Of a stretch of 62,682 bases of DNA, positions 40,001 to 46,068 are shown piece by piece. The position numbers and the translations under genes are program-made. The notes under the pieces are model-generated. The model was not told the DNA's origin. It saw nothing but the letters and a program-made list of their open reading frames with translations, and searched no databases. Position 1 is the stretch's first letter; every line of letters starts with the position of its first letter. Source of the stretch: a virus; IMG/VR virus record IMGVR_UViG_3300035698_005996, positions 1 through 62,682 of that record. One strand, written 5' to 3'.

Positions 40001-40226
40001 TTTTAGCAATATTACCAAGACTACCTTTACCTAATTTACCTATACTTTTAGTGGCTGCTTTACTAAGGTATTTACTAGCAGCAGTTCCAGCCATTTGGAT
40101 AGCAGCAAAGATAGCAATCGATTTAGCAGTTTGAACTAATATACTAGCTATATCAGGACTTTGTTGCTGTGAATTAGCATATGGATTGTAATGACCATTA
40201 TCTGAATTAGGATTGTAATAAGCCAT
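34017..40226 (-). CDS. Candidate tape measure / ejected protein with PD-(D/E)XK nuclease (2069 aa)
   Basis: It follows the chaperone-like genes, the usual slot of the tape measure protein, and is long enough for a very long tail. The N-terminus (ILVQTAKSIAIFAAIQMAGT) and several Gly/Ala-rich segments (FIPGAIAGLVAGTKIKAAYG; AIIGGAVGGLYGAIHG near 1660) are membrane-like. Residues ~1465-1560 contain all four motifs of a RecB/Cas4-type nuclease: G-T-M-M-H1470, GHVD1502, E1518-I-K1520 and Q1540-LNFY1544. There is no Cas4-like cysteine cluster around it. It is preceded by a block (IPNMMPQWLGERFTKGDPYS ... GELRLPGSAY) that looks conserved. The ATG overlaps the TAA upstream and its stop overlaps the next giant, so stoichiometric expression is likely. 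Which giant is the true ruler cannot be decided from sequence alone. Confidence 0.7.
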   Translation of the reverse strand: MAYYNPNSDNGHYNPYANSQQQSPDIASILVQTAKSIAIFAAIQMAGTAASKYLSKAATKSIGKLGKGSLGNIAKNLDSPSLGNLVKQTSAGKSILKETQRFTKPFSKALQERSHTLSKLSGSAYNRGRFSTAFKSKTTFASVVGNKWKQNVFKGALLTYGIDSALGNTTATGIDHKPLHDVGGQVGNFAKWMVQDSIFGLAMPFAGAALKITGAVAGDALKQSFKGTIGKSIAKSVYERGTAISRAGIDDRFFKKGVLNNAANEHTRKFNKDAQQKKLGFGRKVTESARLFKESLKVGGRNVKNNFLSGSTFTKTVKSGFQPVQQALKQISEISKHAKDHRAHTSSRLEGLGIMKMVTDFATDLGNKNIKSTGAELNTLNGFISAAGKSIGKPSLLDLIAPGLKGVEVKDVVSREWIDEVYTGSILKSFPKKEAAAFMRTVMHTRVGKNVYSYGTNIKGGGVDLGGMDPFKKMRQAFGKIANFELGIAGIKTGLRLGNLLNISKHIAEEPTFEFWKHRKSDLFAGDAATYDKRTIGDFAQSKDAIFAYTDGKFAIMENGKVNILNTNRKLKYSAPHSSDRAHENQAINRNKIIADGARENAKKRASRETIGPVGRLADSFRIGIPNQFRKLAGIWDDLALGKNHKAKLASNSIFNQNDFNMMNEMKVPGSTLPQIDNILSHTIQVFCHILQRPNAAGIIGSYSLNTTIRKDLVAAAMSNKSLMEQVEDRSVSVASSIKNRQRYRHHYQEDIERARAFPEESASHIVTKRIGNLSDMNTYDRIRANHTIDVLNDWHMSQEGGNGKVHPILEAIPELKRKGIIDDNEANGLSLMAKLSVFKDEGLFAHTGGQPSYDKELAGVVTGARRKAHKLNWDVHGEIIKYVSNNDMRRSSIRLSQDGILSHKLDNYVTNTTPFISHKGGFKGTLTGFGKSLNVLTNMLEDFTPFKKDPVLHTGVGTGFINKGLNKAFGMNVPEIDPLEGNLRYILGIAGKVALVGGAYRLADYSVAANPLFEDTSLSEGITGLGADTIARGRLFAGRLADVAGITQSAKYFEGLLPGSTTFIPGAIAGLVAGTKIKAAYGLASAAGGSAYGFFAGGVVNRLASPYIPKLDKSYDELRKEYAGEREVPMMKSPTWLLGGTTWEGTKVAGYSPNWYVKSKSRWKESATMYGSAFKRLIHEPLPLIGTNIGDILDPYYMERKHFFDRPYPTTGSLFEEVPIIGPILSGTVGRILKPKKTMHQKFLMGEYAEENTGPYDFANPPPTLQEGMLMMKHESGQRSMRGITANHGNFAYGNNRNWSNTVASRFTDNMMNAAGLQGYLARVALEKVRGSEFEVLPTLETAGRMASQSRAFYDMNLGGMGFLTEPFRRLFTRPEYKKHGINPIPNMMPQWLGERFTKGDPYSKIQRGELRLPGSAYTSTHSDISRDMPGRASMLGADVEHSIQYFTGLMTPILKEQYDILETGTMMHKVIQDQLQAENLLISCEALVYDVKNDISGHVDAVIRDGEGGGGKRAMEIKTISAAGFEKLNKPKYQHVGQLNFYLKQLKMKEGTIMYVMRDNPSQVKTFDVRYSKHRWEKDLAKLRKARQVSADMMEEGYVDEYGYSYSWLDRMNILADVSPTSTSFKEAKQIVEHQVKRGLLTQKEISKYDRAITKQKARSRQYELYPTRFKGKLFSPDSEVNIQNINENIKAGSEYGLPMRTVGYAWETMLNSNNIFVNKIMGKKDPLEHYKMSRLYGKEYKPWDEPFSSWLEPYARGLASKTNPIAGALSYGTGGFVLGGKFGAIIGGAVGGLYGAIHGAARMATGTTYIPDSVEEQRTINTYFDAAQYQRMDRMTQLSEGIAKDEYMASRDATLTALNNTEDPDVRNLFRSAHSQEKPYLSAFVNSKSKDERNDILRFMPKDMGFALERQWHKMDQKEGTAQFVANTSQSIVDNRKAVFDRSVLDPSVALDDIKLKTLSEEGYDVHEFGLGWNQQLLRLQDNINKIAPVDTSEMNFAQAIAGDNLSSAHVRKTIEDILNKSGFNNRVLVYINSGANDNNVINVTIRRNRSLSVINALRNREYAEN

Positions 40227-40771
40227 TATTTATTGTTTATTTCATTTTGCCTCAATTTATGAGCTAGAGTTAATCCATCATCTGTTTTAATTTTATTAGG
40301 ATTTACTAACTTCATACCTTTTGAAGCACCAACTTTAAGGATTGATGTTTCAAATACAATTTCTGCTAAACAAACTAATTCAATAAGATCTTTATCATTC
40401 ATATTAAGTAATTCTAACAGTGATATACCAGGAAAATGTGTTAATACTTTTGAAATTAGCATCATGCTAGTGTCGCCCTTGACACGTTCACGTAGTTCTT
40501 TAGTTATAACTTCAAATAAATCAGGATCGGAAATTATTTCTATAGATCTATTTAATATGATTTGTCCAATATTATCTTTAACACTTGTAGGAATTTTATT
40601 ATGATCTATATTAGTGATGACAATTTCAGCAGCTCTAATAGATCGAAGAACATCATTATTAATATTAAAAAGAAAGGTTCTTTCTAAGATAGTTAAATCT
40701 CTAAATAATATCTCTTCTTCAATATCATTAATTTTAATTTTAGTGGAATAAGTTTTTGTATTTCGGGTCAC
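40226..40771 (-). CDS. Probable tail assembly chaperone 2 (181 aa), GTG start
   Basis: GTG start (MTRNTKTYSTKIKINDIEEE) with AGGAG 6-7 nt upstream, located just after an intrinsic terminator and directly before the candidate tape measure gene. The beginning (NDIEEEILFRDLTILERTFL) has the form of tail assembly chaperones, in which a short strand pair with FR.Lt..E is followed by an all-helical body. The body is helical (VITKELRERVKGD, LLELLNMNDKDLIELVCLAE). The role, chaperoning the tape measure protein before tube assembly, rests on position and on resemblance to the adjacent 100-aa gene. Confidence 0.6.
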   Translation of the reverse strand: MTRNTKTYSTKIKINDIEEEILFRDLTILERTFLFNINNDVLRSIRAAEIVITNIDHNKIPTSVKDNIGQIILNRSIEIISDPDLFEVITKELRERVKGDTSMMLISKVLTHFPGISLLELLNMNDKDLIELVCLAEIVFETSILKVGASKGMKLVNPNKIKTDDGLTLAHKLRQNEINNK

Positions 40772-40785
40772 AGTAGCTCCTAATC

Positions 40786-40824
40786 AAAAAAGGGCCATAG
40801 TAGTTATATCACCACCACGACCCT
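40786..40824 (-). terminator. Rho-independent terminator between the two chaperone-like genes
   Basis: On the minus strand a 14-nt arm (plus 40811-40824) pairs completely with 40791-40804 when G-U wobbles are allowed. The loop is 6 nt (40805-40810), and six uridines follow (plus A-run 40786-40791). All 14 positions are Watson-Crick or G-U, which makes this the clearest intrinsic terminator in the window. It lies 15 bases upstream of the GTG of the 181-aa gene, so it should lower expression of the giant tail genes relative to the tube and sheath. Confidence 0.85.
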
Positions 40825-40852
40825 AACTACGTTTTATAAAAGTGGATCCTAT

Positions 40853-41155
40853 TTAAATTTCTTCAATTTCAACTTGTTGAAATCCTGATCTAAGCATAAT
40901 ATTTTCAGATAGGATTGTTGCTATACCCGATTTAGCTTTGAGTGTTTCTTCAGTAATCTCCTCATTAAGAATACATACTTTAACTGTTTCTAGTTCATAA
41001 TCATACTCTTCTACAGAAGCAGCAATAGCGGTTTGTAGTTTAATATAATCGGCTCTAGAGAGTGTTTTAAAATAGTAATCGATTGAGTCAATAGTAGCTT
41101 TATATACATATGTATATTTGGCTTTCCATTCACTAATTTTTTCAACTGTTGGCAT
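40853..41155 (-). CDS. Probable tail assembly chaperone 1 (100 aa)
   Basis: ATG with AAGGAG at about 6-nt spacing. The sequence MPTVEKISEWKAKYTYVYKA ... DYYFKTLSRADYIKLQTAIA has the two-strand-then-helix layout and the FktLsR.dy motif common to phage tail assembly chaperones upstream of tape measure genes. Length (100 aa) is typical of the G-type product. In many phages the second chaperone is made by a -1 frameshift at this gene's end. Here there is no suitable slippery heptamer in phase, and the second protein is instead a separate gene beyond a terminator. Confidence 0.65.
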   Translation of the reverse strand: MPTVEKISEWKAKYTYVYKATIDSIDYYFKTLSRADYIKLQTAIAASVEEYDYELETVKVCILNEEITEETLKAKSGIATILSENIMLRSGFQQVEIEEI

Positions 41156-41203
41156 ACTTTACTCCTTGTAAAAGTTAATTGTTATTTCACTTATTAGTAT
41201 AGG

Positions 41204-44188
41204 TTATCGAGATGGAAGTTTAACATCATTTTTAATTACAGTTGATCCAGTTTGTAAATAATATTGTATTAGTTTTGTTTGATCTAATCTTGAAAATGTG
41301 GTTTTTTTACCCTTATCTATATATGCTACCGTGACGTGAACATGTGGTAGAACCGTGTTTCCATATGAATCTTTAGCATCCATTTGTGTCGTAAGTAGTG
41401 GTACATGTGATGCATTTATAGTATTGCCAAGTAAGTCAGTTTTCGAATGTAGAAATGTAAATTCAACAACACCCGTATCTCTACCAGGAGGAGTTGGAGT
41501 TGTAATTTTAGTATACTTATTTCCATCTATATATTTGCCAGATGTGACATGACTACCAATTAAAGCATCAGTAGTTTGGAAAGTATATGATTGACCAGGT
41601 ATTGGACCAGCAATATCTGTAGCTATAGTTTTTTTATTTCTTACAGCAGTTGTATTTTCTGCAGTTGGATATGGTTCTCCTTTAGTATGATAGCTAACTA
41701 TTCTAATTGGATTAATTATTTCATCAAATATAGTTGATTTAGTAACTATTGCTTCTGACGCTTTAATTGGGTTTCCATATGAATCTGTTTGTACTTTTGG
41801 AATCGCAGCACTAGTAGTCTTTGGTGAATAACTTTCAACTAGATCATGTGAACCATCTGTATATGATGATTGTTGAGCTGCACTAGTCATACCATCTAAA
41901 TCATCAATGGGATATTCTTTTGAATTAGAACTTCCTCCACTTTTCAAATGTCCACTTCTCAAATGTCCGCTTTTCTTACCATTGTCATAAAAACCTTCAG
42001 GTATTGTGTCAGAACTTATTGGTAAATCAAGTTTTCCTTCAGGCTCTATAACAGTTACTTGATCATCTGCTTTTGTTTGAATAGCATTATAATAATCAGC
42101 ATTTATATCAGGACCAGATATTGGAGCAAATAATTTTTCTTCATTAGATTCTAATTTGTCCATATTACTATATAATTCATCAACAGCATCTTTGGGATCA
42201 GCTCCAGTATTAACTGGCGTATGATCTATTTCTGTATTCTGTAATTTTATAGCATAATCAGATTCATCATACACAGGGTATTTGCCACCGAATATATCAT
42301 CTGTATTTTTACCTAGTTCTTGTGCTGCCGCTCCAGCAGCAGCTGCAGACTTATTTATAACTGGTTGATTTTCTTCTGGTTTAACTATTGGTGATTTAAC
42401 TCTAGCAAGAGCATCTGCTGCATCTCTTTCTTTATTATGATCAAGATGTGCCCATAAGTCATCTCTTGTAAATGTATTAACTCGTGTAAAGTTATTTCTA
42501 GTAGGAGCAATAACTCTATATTTAGCTGTATTAGGAATTGTTTGATCTAAGATCATGCTTATAGGTGTAATTATATTTCCATCAGAATCTTTAAATGTAA
42601 GTGTTATATTTAACTGAGAATATTTTTTATTAATTCTAACATTTTTGCCAGTTTTCTGTCCAGCAATTGCTGAAAGTTCTAAATTATTAATGTTATCTTC
42701 TACTATTTTGGTAAGTTGATCTATTAAAGGTTCTGATCTATTAATATTAAAAATACTTTCGACACTATAATTATCTAAGTTAGATTTAGATACATCTAAT
42801 TTGTTTTTATATTTAAGCATCCTTCTTTGATTAAAATTAGTTCCTCTGCCAGCTTTAATATCTTCATTTAAACTTTCTCGCCATTCTTCTTTTTTCTTAG
42901 AATACTTATCGACGTTATCTTGTATTCCTTCTAATGTACTATCATATCCATCATTAATAGTATCATTGTCAGAATATATTGTCCATGCTTTATCTAATCC
43001 TTGATAATTTTCCCATTTTCCAATATCATTCTCAGAATTAAAACCTTTTACTATTGTAACTTTAAGATCACTTATAGTTGAATTAGATTTTTGTAACATA
43101 GTTTCAATATCATTTATATCACTTATGTTAGATGCATTAGCTGGAAATTGCTCTATAGCTACTGCTGTATATTGTTTTTGTCCTATAGATCTATTTATAT
43201 CTCTAGCAAAGAACTGATATTGCTCTGCTATGGGATCTCCTGTAGGTGAGACTACCATAGACTTACCCGTGATATGAATATCATTAAGAGACACCATAGT
43301 GTGCTCTGCTCTAAAATCTGATATGTCACCAAATGTTAGTAATAAATTCATAGTATCAGAATAATTTGATCTTCCACTTTTATCTTCATACCCTGTAGTT
43401 ATTCCACCTCTATTATTATAATCGAATTCATCTGGACGATTAAGATGATACTTCTGGGAATTCATAGAATATGGTGAACCATTACTATCACCCCATATAG
43501 TATCTTCAAGTAATTCGGAGAAATCTTCAAAATCTCTTCCTCTATCACCAGTCCCAAAACCTTCTGAAATACTCTCTGAAAATTTATGTGATATATTTTT
43601 ATTTAATAGAATCTGTTCAATTGTTTCTTGTTGTCTGATAATGTCAGGTTGACCTTGAGCATTAAAAGTAGCAAATTTATTTTTAGATAAAGTATTAACT
43701 CTGGGATCATATTTCAATTGTTTAGCATTTTGTTTATCTCTAATAGTTTCAATGTAAGTTGATAGTGCTTCTTTACTTGTCATACGTTGTGATTTGATTA
43801 AGTCAAATATTATATTTAAATACCCTACTTCTTTAAATGCTATAGCAAATGAACCATTAACAATAACGGTACCTTTAGCAACTGCATCGAATAATTGCGA
43901 AGCATATCCATAAATAGGTGTTTTTGTTTGAATCTGATTATATGACATAGTAATAATGTCGTCAACCCATATATCACCAAAGAATACTTTGCAATCTGAG
44001 CCAGCATAATAATCATACGGATATGTCTGATAGTTATCTCTAGCTGGGTTATTAAATGGATTTTTACCATCTCCATGACTAGCATAAAACGAATTATTAA
44101 TTTCTTGTTGTTTACTATTAAGTGTTTTATTACTCTGGCCGAGATTACGACTATCAGCAATATTTTTTTTTATTTTCTCAAAAGCCAT
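41204..44188 (-). CDS. Large tail-tube-like protein (994 aa)
   Basis: The N-terminal ~170 residues carry the same pattern as the tail tube protein and the 346-aa paralogue: CKVFFGDIWVDDIITMSYNQ (strand), KTPIYGYASQLFDAVAKGTV (the K-x-P-[IV]-Y-x-x-G step), then VNGSFAIAFKEVGYLNIIFD. A second strand-rich block follows near residues 290-380 (MNLLLTFGDISDFRAEHTMV, SLNDIHITGKSMVV). The middle is polar/helical, and the C-terminus ends in a beta-rich region (HVHVTVAYIDKGKKTTFSRL). It probably forms a tube-related ring or distal tube/baseplate tube, with added domains. The ATG overlaps the TAA of the paralogue upstream. Confidence 0.65.
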   Translation of the reverse strand: MAFEKIKKNIADSRNLGQSNKTLNSKQQEINNSFYASHGDGKNPFNNPARDNYQTYPYDYYAGSDCKVFFGDIWVDDIITMSYNQIQTKTPIYGYASQLFDAVAKGTVIVNGSFAIAFKEVGYLNIIFDLIKSQRMTSKEALSTYIETIRDKQNAKQLKYDPRVNTLSKNKFATFNAQGQPDIIRQQETIEQILLNKNISHKFSESISEGFGTGDRGRDFEDFSELLEDTIWGDSNGSPYSMNSQKYHLNRPDEFDYNNRGGITTGYEDKSGRSNYSDTMNLLLTFGDISDFRAEHTMVSLNDIHITGKSMVVSPTGDPIAEQYQFFARDINRSIGQKQYTAVAIEQFPANASNISDINDIETMLQKSNSTISDLKVTIVKGFNSENDIGKWENYQGLDKAWTIYSDNDTINDGYDSTLEGIQDNVDKYSKKKEEWRESLNEDIKAGRGTNFNQRRMLKYKNKLDVSKSNLDNYSVESIFNINRSEPLIDQLTKIVEDNINNLELSAIAGQKTGKNVRINKKYSQLNITLTFKDSDGNIITPISMILDQTIPNTAKYRVIAPTRNNFTRVNTFTRDDLWAHLDHNKERDAADALARVKSPIVKPEENQPVINKSAAAAGAAAQELGKNTDDIFGGKYPVYDESDYAIKLQNTEIDHTPVNTGADPKDAVDELYSNMDKLESNEEKLFAPISGPDINADYYNAIQTKADDQVTVIEPEGKLDLPISSDTIPEGFYDNGKKSGHLRSGHLKSGGSSNSKEYPIDDLDGMTSAAQQSSYTDGSHDLVESYSPKTTSAAIPKVQTDSYGNPIKASEAIVTKSTIFDEIINPIRIVSYHTKGEPYPTAENTTAVRNKKTIATDIAGPIPGQSYTFQTTDALIGSHVTSGKYIDGNKYTKITTPTPPGRDTGVVEFTFLHSKTDLLGNTINASHVPLLTTQMDAKDSYGNTVLPHVHVTVAYIDKGKKTTFSRLDQTKLIQYYLQTGSTVIKNDVKLPSR

Positions 44189-45228
44189 TATTCACCACCA
44201 CTACTATATTGAGATGAAGTAGATGGATTAGATTTTAAATCAGATCTAGCTGCAGTTCCACCATTGTGTTGGCCGTTGAAACCATACACATCATTTTCAT
44301 GATTAAGTACTTCATTATTTATATCTTTGAGTTCTTGTAATAAAGAAGTTTTAATTTTTAATTTATTTTCGTATTGTCGTTTCAAATCTGCAGTACCAAA
44401 TCCTATTCCAAGTGATACTACATTTCGTTTAGCCATCTCTTGACGTATAGTATTGATATCTATATTAATAGTATTAATTTTTGATTCAACTAATTTTTTA
44501 TATTCAAGATAAGTGTTCATCTTATTATCAGTAAATTGACCAGTCATCATTCTTTCATATAGAATATTTCTAAAACCTTCTATATCTTTATACGCAACTA
44601 ATACATCTATATCTTTAGCAACATACTGCATTGTATTTTCACTATATATATCATTGATAGAATGAACTTGACCTTCTTGAGTAAATTCTACTCCATATAA
44701 TCTTAATATTGATTTTTTACCATATTCATTACTAAACCAAATTATTAAATCTACAGGAGGCATTTGATCTGGGACAGGTGAAGTATATCTATCGGTAGCA
44801 CCTTTAGGAATATGTGCAAGTTCTTTAATAACAGCAATTAAAGGATGTTCATCAAAGACAACAAATACCATACTACCAGCTATAGTTCTACCGCCAGATG
44901 TATAACCTTTTGCGTGTGATAGTCCTAGTACACGTACTGGACTTTTTTCTCTAAAAATCGAATATGAAAATGTTTCTAAACTTCCTAGTACAATAAGTTT
45001 CTGATTTATTTGAACCATTACTAGTGCATCTGCACCACTAGATGATGTATTAGCTCCAGCAAATGTTTCAAGTGCTCCTGGTGATTTATCAAAGGGATTA
45101 GTATAGATATTGGCATTAGATTGCTCACGATTAACTTTTTCTCTAATCCTATCAAACTCACCTTCAACAGTACCAAAGGCAGATTCAACAACATTAGATT
45201 TAATTTTATCTATAACAAAATTAGCCAT
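44188..45228 (-). CDS. Tail-tube-like protein (346 aa)
   Basis: I choose the ATG at 45228 (MANFVIDKIKSNVVESAFGT). An in-frame GTG 12 codons upstream lies inside a hairpin and would give an odd MFLIGHKTTF leader. Residues ~75-160 repeat the tube pattern of the neighbouring gene: QINQKLIVLGSLETFSYSIF, REKSPVRVLGLSHAKGYTSG, GRTIAGSMVFVVFDEHPLI. Then LIIWFSNEYGKKSILRLYGV and IYSENTMQYVAKDIDVLV mirror the second half of the tube fold. The C-terminal ~110 residues are a helical extension not present in the 242-aa tube protein. It could cap or initiate the tube. No good ribosome-binding site is visible, so coupling to upstream translation is likely. Confidence 0.7.
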   Translation of the reverse strand: MANFVIDKIKSNVVESAFGTVEGEFDRIREKVNREQSNANIYTNPFDKSPGALETFAGANTSSSGADALVMVQINQKLIVLGSLETFSYSIFREKSPVRVLGLSHAKGYTSGGRTIAGSMVFVVFDEHPLIAVIKELAHIPKGATDRYTSPVPDQMPPVDLIIWFSNEYGKKSILRLYGVEFTQEGQVHSINDIYSENTMQYVAKDIDVLVAYKDIEGFRNILYERMMTGQFTDNKMNTYLEYKKLVESKINTINIDINTIRQEMAKRNVVSLGIGFGTADLKRQYENKLKIKTSLLQELKDINNEVLNHENDVYGFNGQHNGGTAARSDLKSNPSTSSQYSSGGE

Positions 45229-45240
45229 AATTATAAAGGT

Positions 45241-45270
45241 AGTCTTGTGCCCAATTAAGAACACAAGACT
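45241..45270 (-). promoter_or_regulatory. Hairpin downstream of the tail tube gene
   Basis: A perfect 9-bp inverted repeat (AGTCTTGTG / CACAAGACT; 45241-45249 and 45262-45270) with a 12-nt loop lies between the tube stop codon and the next gene's ATG. On the transcript it is followed by ACCUUUAU, a poor U-tract. It could be a leaky terminator or an mRNA-stabilising/processing hairpin that raises tube protein output over its paralogues. Confidence 0.6.
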
Positions 45271-45290
45271 TAGTTATTAAATATAGATAC

Positions 45291-46019
45291 TTAGGCATTA
45301 TCAATTGCTTGAAAAGCTTCTACCTGTCTAACAGCAGCCAGCTTGTTGATTCTACTAAGTATATCAGTATTGCTCGCATTTCCACTATCACCAGTTACAA
45401 CAATTGGTCTCCAACCTATAATAGCTCTTGCTACAAAAGTCATCTGGGTTTCAGCAACTATATCATCTATAGATACTCCAGATCCTTCATTAATAAGTTC
45501 AACACCAAGTAGATGCATAACTGAAATCCTACCATATTCAGTAGCACTTGTTAAAGTAATAGTGAATGGTGGTAGTTGATCAGAATAGTTAGCAGAAGCT
45601 TTTTCTATACCAATTTGATCAATATTAAAACTTGAACTAGCATCTAATAATGTACTGCGGCCACCTGCAGGAACATCAGTAGCTTTTTTCCAGTAATGAT
45701 ACCTTTTTTTTGCATCTGCATTTGACCCGTCAAAAACAAAACCATCCATAATATCGGAAAGAGCATGCCTATCAAAGTTAGTAAATACAAGAGAACCAGC
45801 ATGTCCTCTTTTTCCACGTCCAAAGGACACAGCATCTACACTACCCATAACATAAACAGGAGCTTTCTCACGAGTGGTTGAAAAAGATATACCATTAAGG
45901 TTTCCCAGAAGGATACCATCAATGGTTACTAATATATCAGTTCCAGCAGATGTGGTATAGCTTTGCTTAACACCTTCGGTAACATCACCTAAAGAGCCAT
46001 AATTTGCACTTTCAGCCAT
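45291..46019 (-). CDS. Major tail tube protein
   Basis: 242 aa, immediately after the sheath gene, with the strongest ribosome-binding site of the region (TGGAGG, 7 nt before ATG). Features: TDILVTIDGILLGNLNGISF, TTREKAPVYVMGSVDAVSFG, RGKRGHAGSLVFTNFDRHAL, ITLTSATEYGRISVMHLLGV and MTFVARAIIGWRPIVVTG. These match the beta-barrel tube fold, with the R-x-K-x-P-V-Y-V-x-G and GSLVF steps. It polymerises as stacked hexamers inside the sheath. Two longer paralogues follow downstream. Flanking hairpins and strong SD fit very high expression. Confidence 0.82.
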   Translation of the reverse strand: MAESANYGSLGDVTEGVKQSYTTSAGTDILVTIDGILLGNLNGISFSTTREKAPVYVMGSVDAVSFGRGKRGHAGSLVFTNFDRHALSDIMDGFVFDGSNADAKKRYHYWKKATDVPAGGRSTLLDASSSFNIDQIGIEKASANYSDQLPPFTITLTSATEYGRISVMHLLGVELINEGSGVSIDDIVAETQMTFVARAIIGWRPIVVTGDSGNASNTDILSRINKLAAVRQVEAFQAIDNA

Positions 46020-46037
46020 ATTAAACCTCCATTAAAT

Positions 46038-46065
46038 ATTAGTGGACTTTTTACAGCCCACTAAT
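46038..46065 (-). promoter_or_regulatory. Hairpin between sheath and tube genes
   Basis: A perfect 8-bp inverted repeat (ATTAGTGG / CCACTAAT; 46038-46045 and 46058-46065) with a 12-nt loop lies just after the sheath stop codon and before the GGAGG of the tube gene. There is no U-tract, so it is unlikely to be a simple terminator. With the hairpin at 45241-45270 it brackets the tube cistron, which suggests transcript processing or protection. Confidence 0.55.
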
Positions 46066-46068
46066 TAT

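Noticed and set aside
40840-40870. Programmed -1 frameshift at the end of the first chaperone gene
   Set aside because: AAATTTA is present near the end but is not in the phase needed for a slippery heptamer. The -1 frame meets TAG almost at once, and the second protein has its own SD and GTG.
43840-44160. 106-codon overlapping frame on the minus strand
   Set aside because: It is a shifted frame inside the 994-aa tube-like gene with Ile/Leu/Met-rich, low-complexity translation and no ribosome-binding site; the main frame carries the tube motif.
45229-45264. GTG start 12 codons upstream for the 346-aa tube-like gene
   Set aside because: The leader would lie in the arm and loop of the 9-bp hairpin and adds a hydrophobic tail absent from its paralogues; the ATG at 45228 is preferred.
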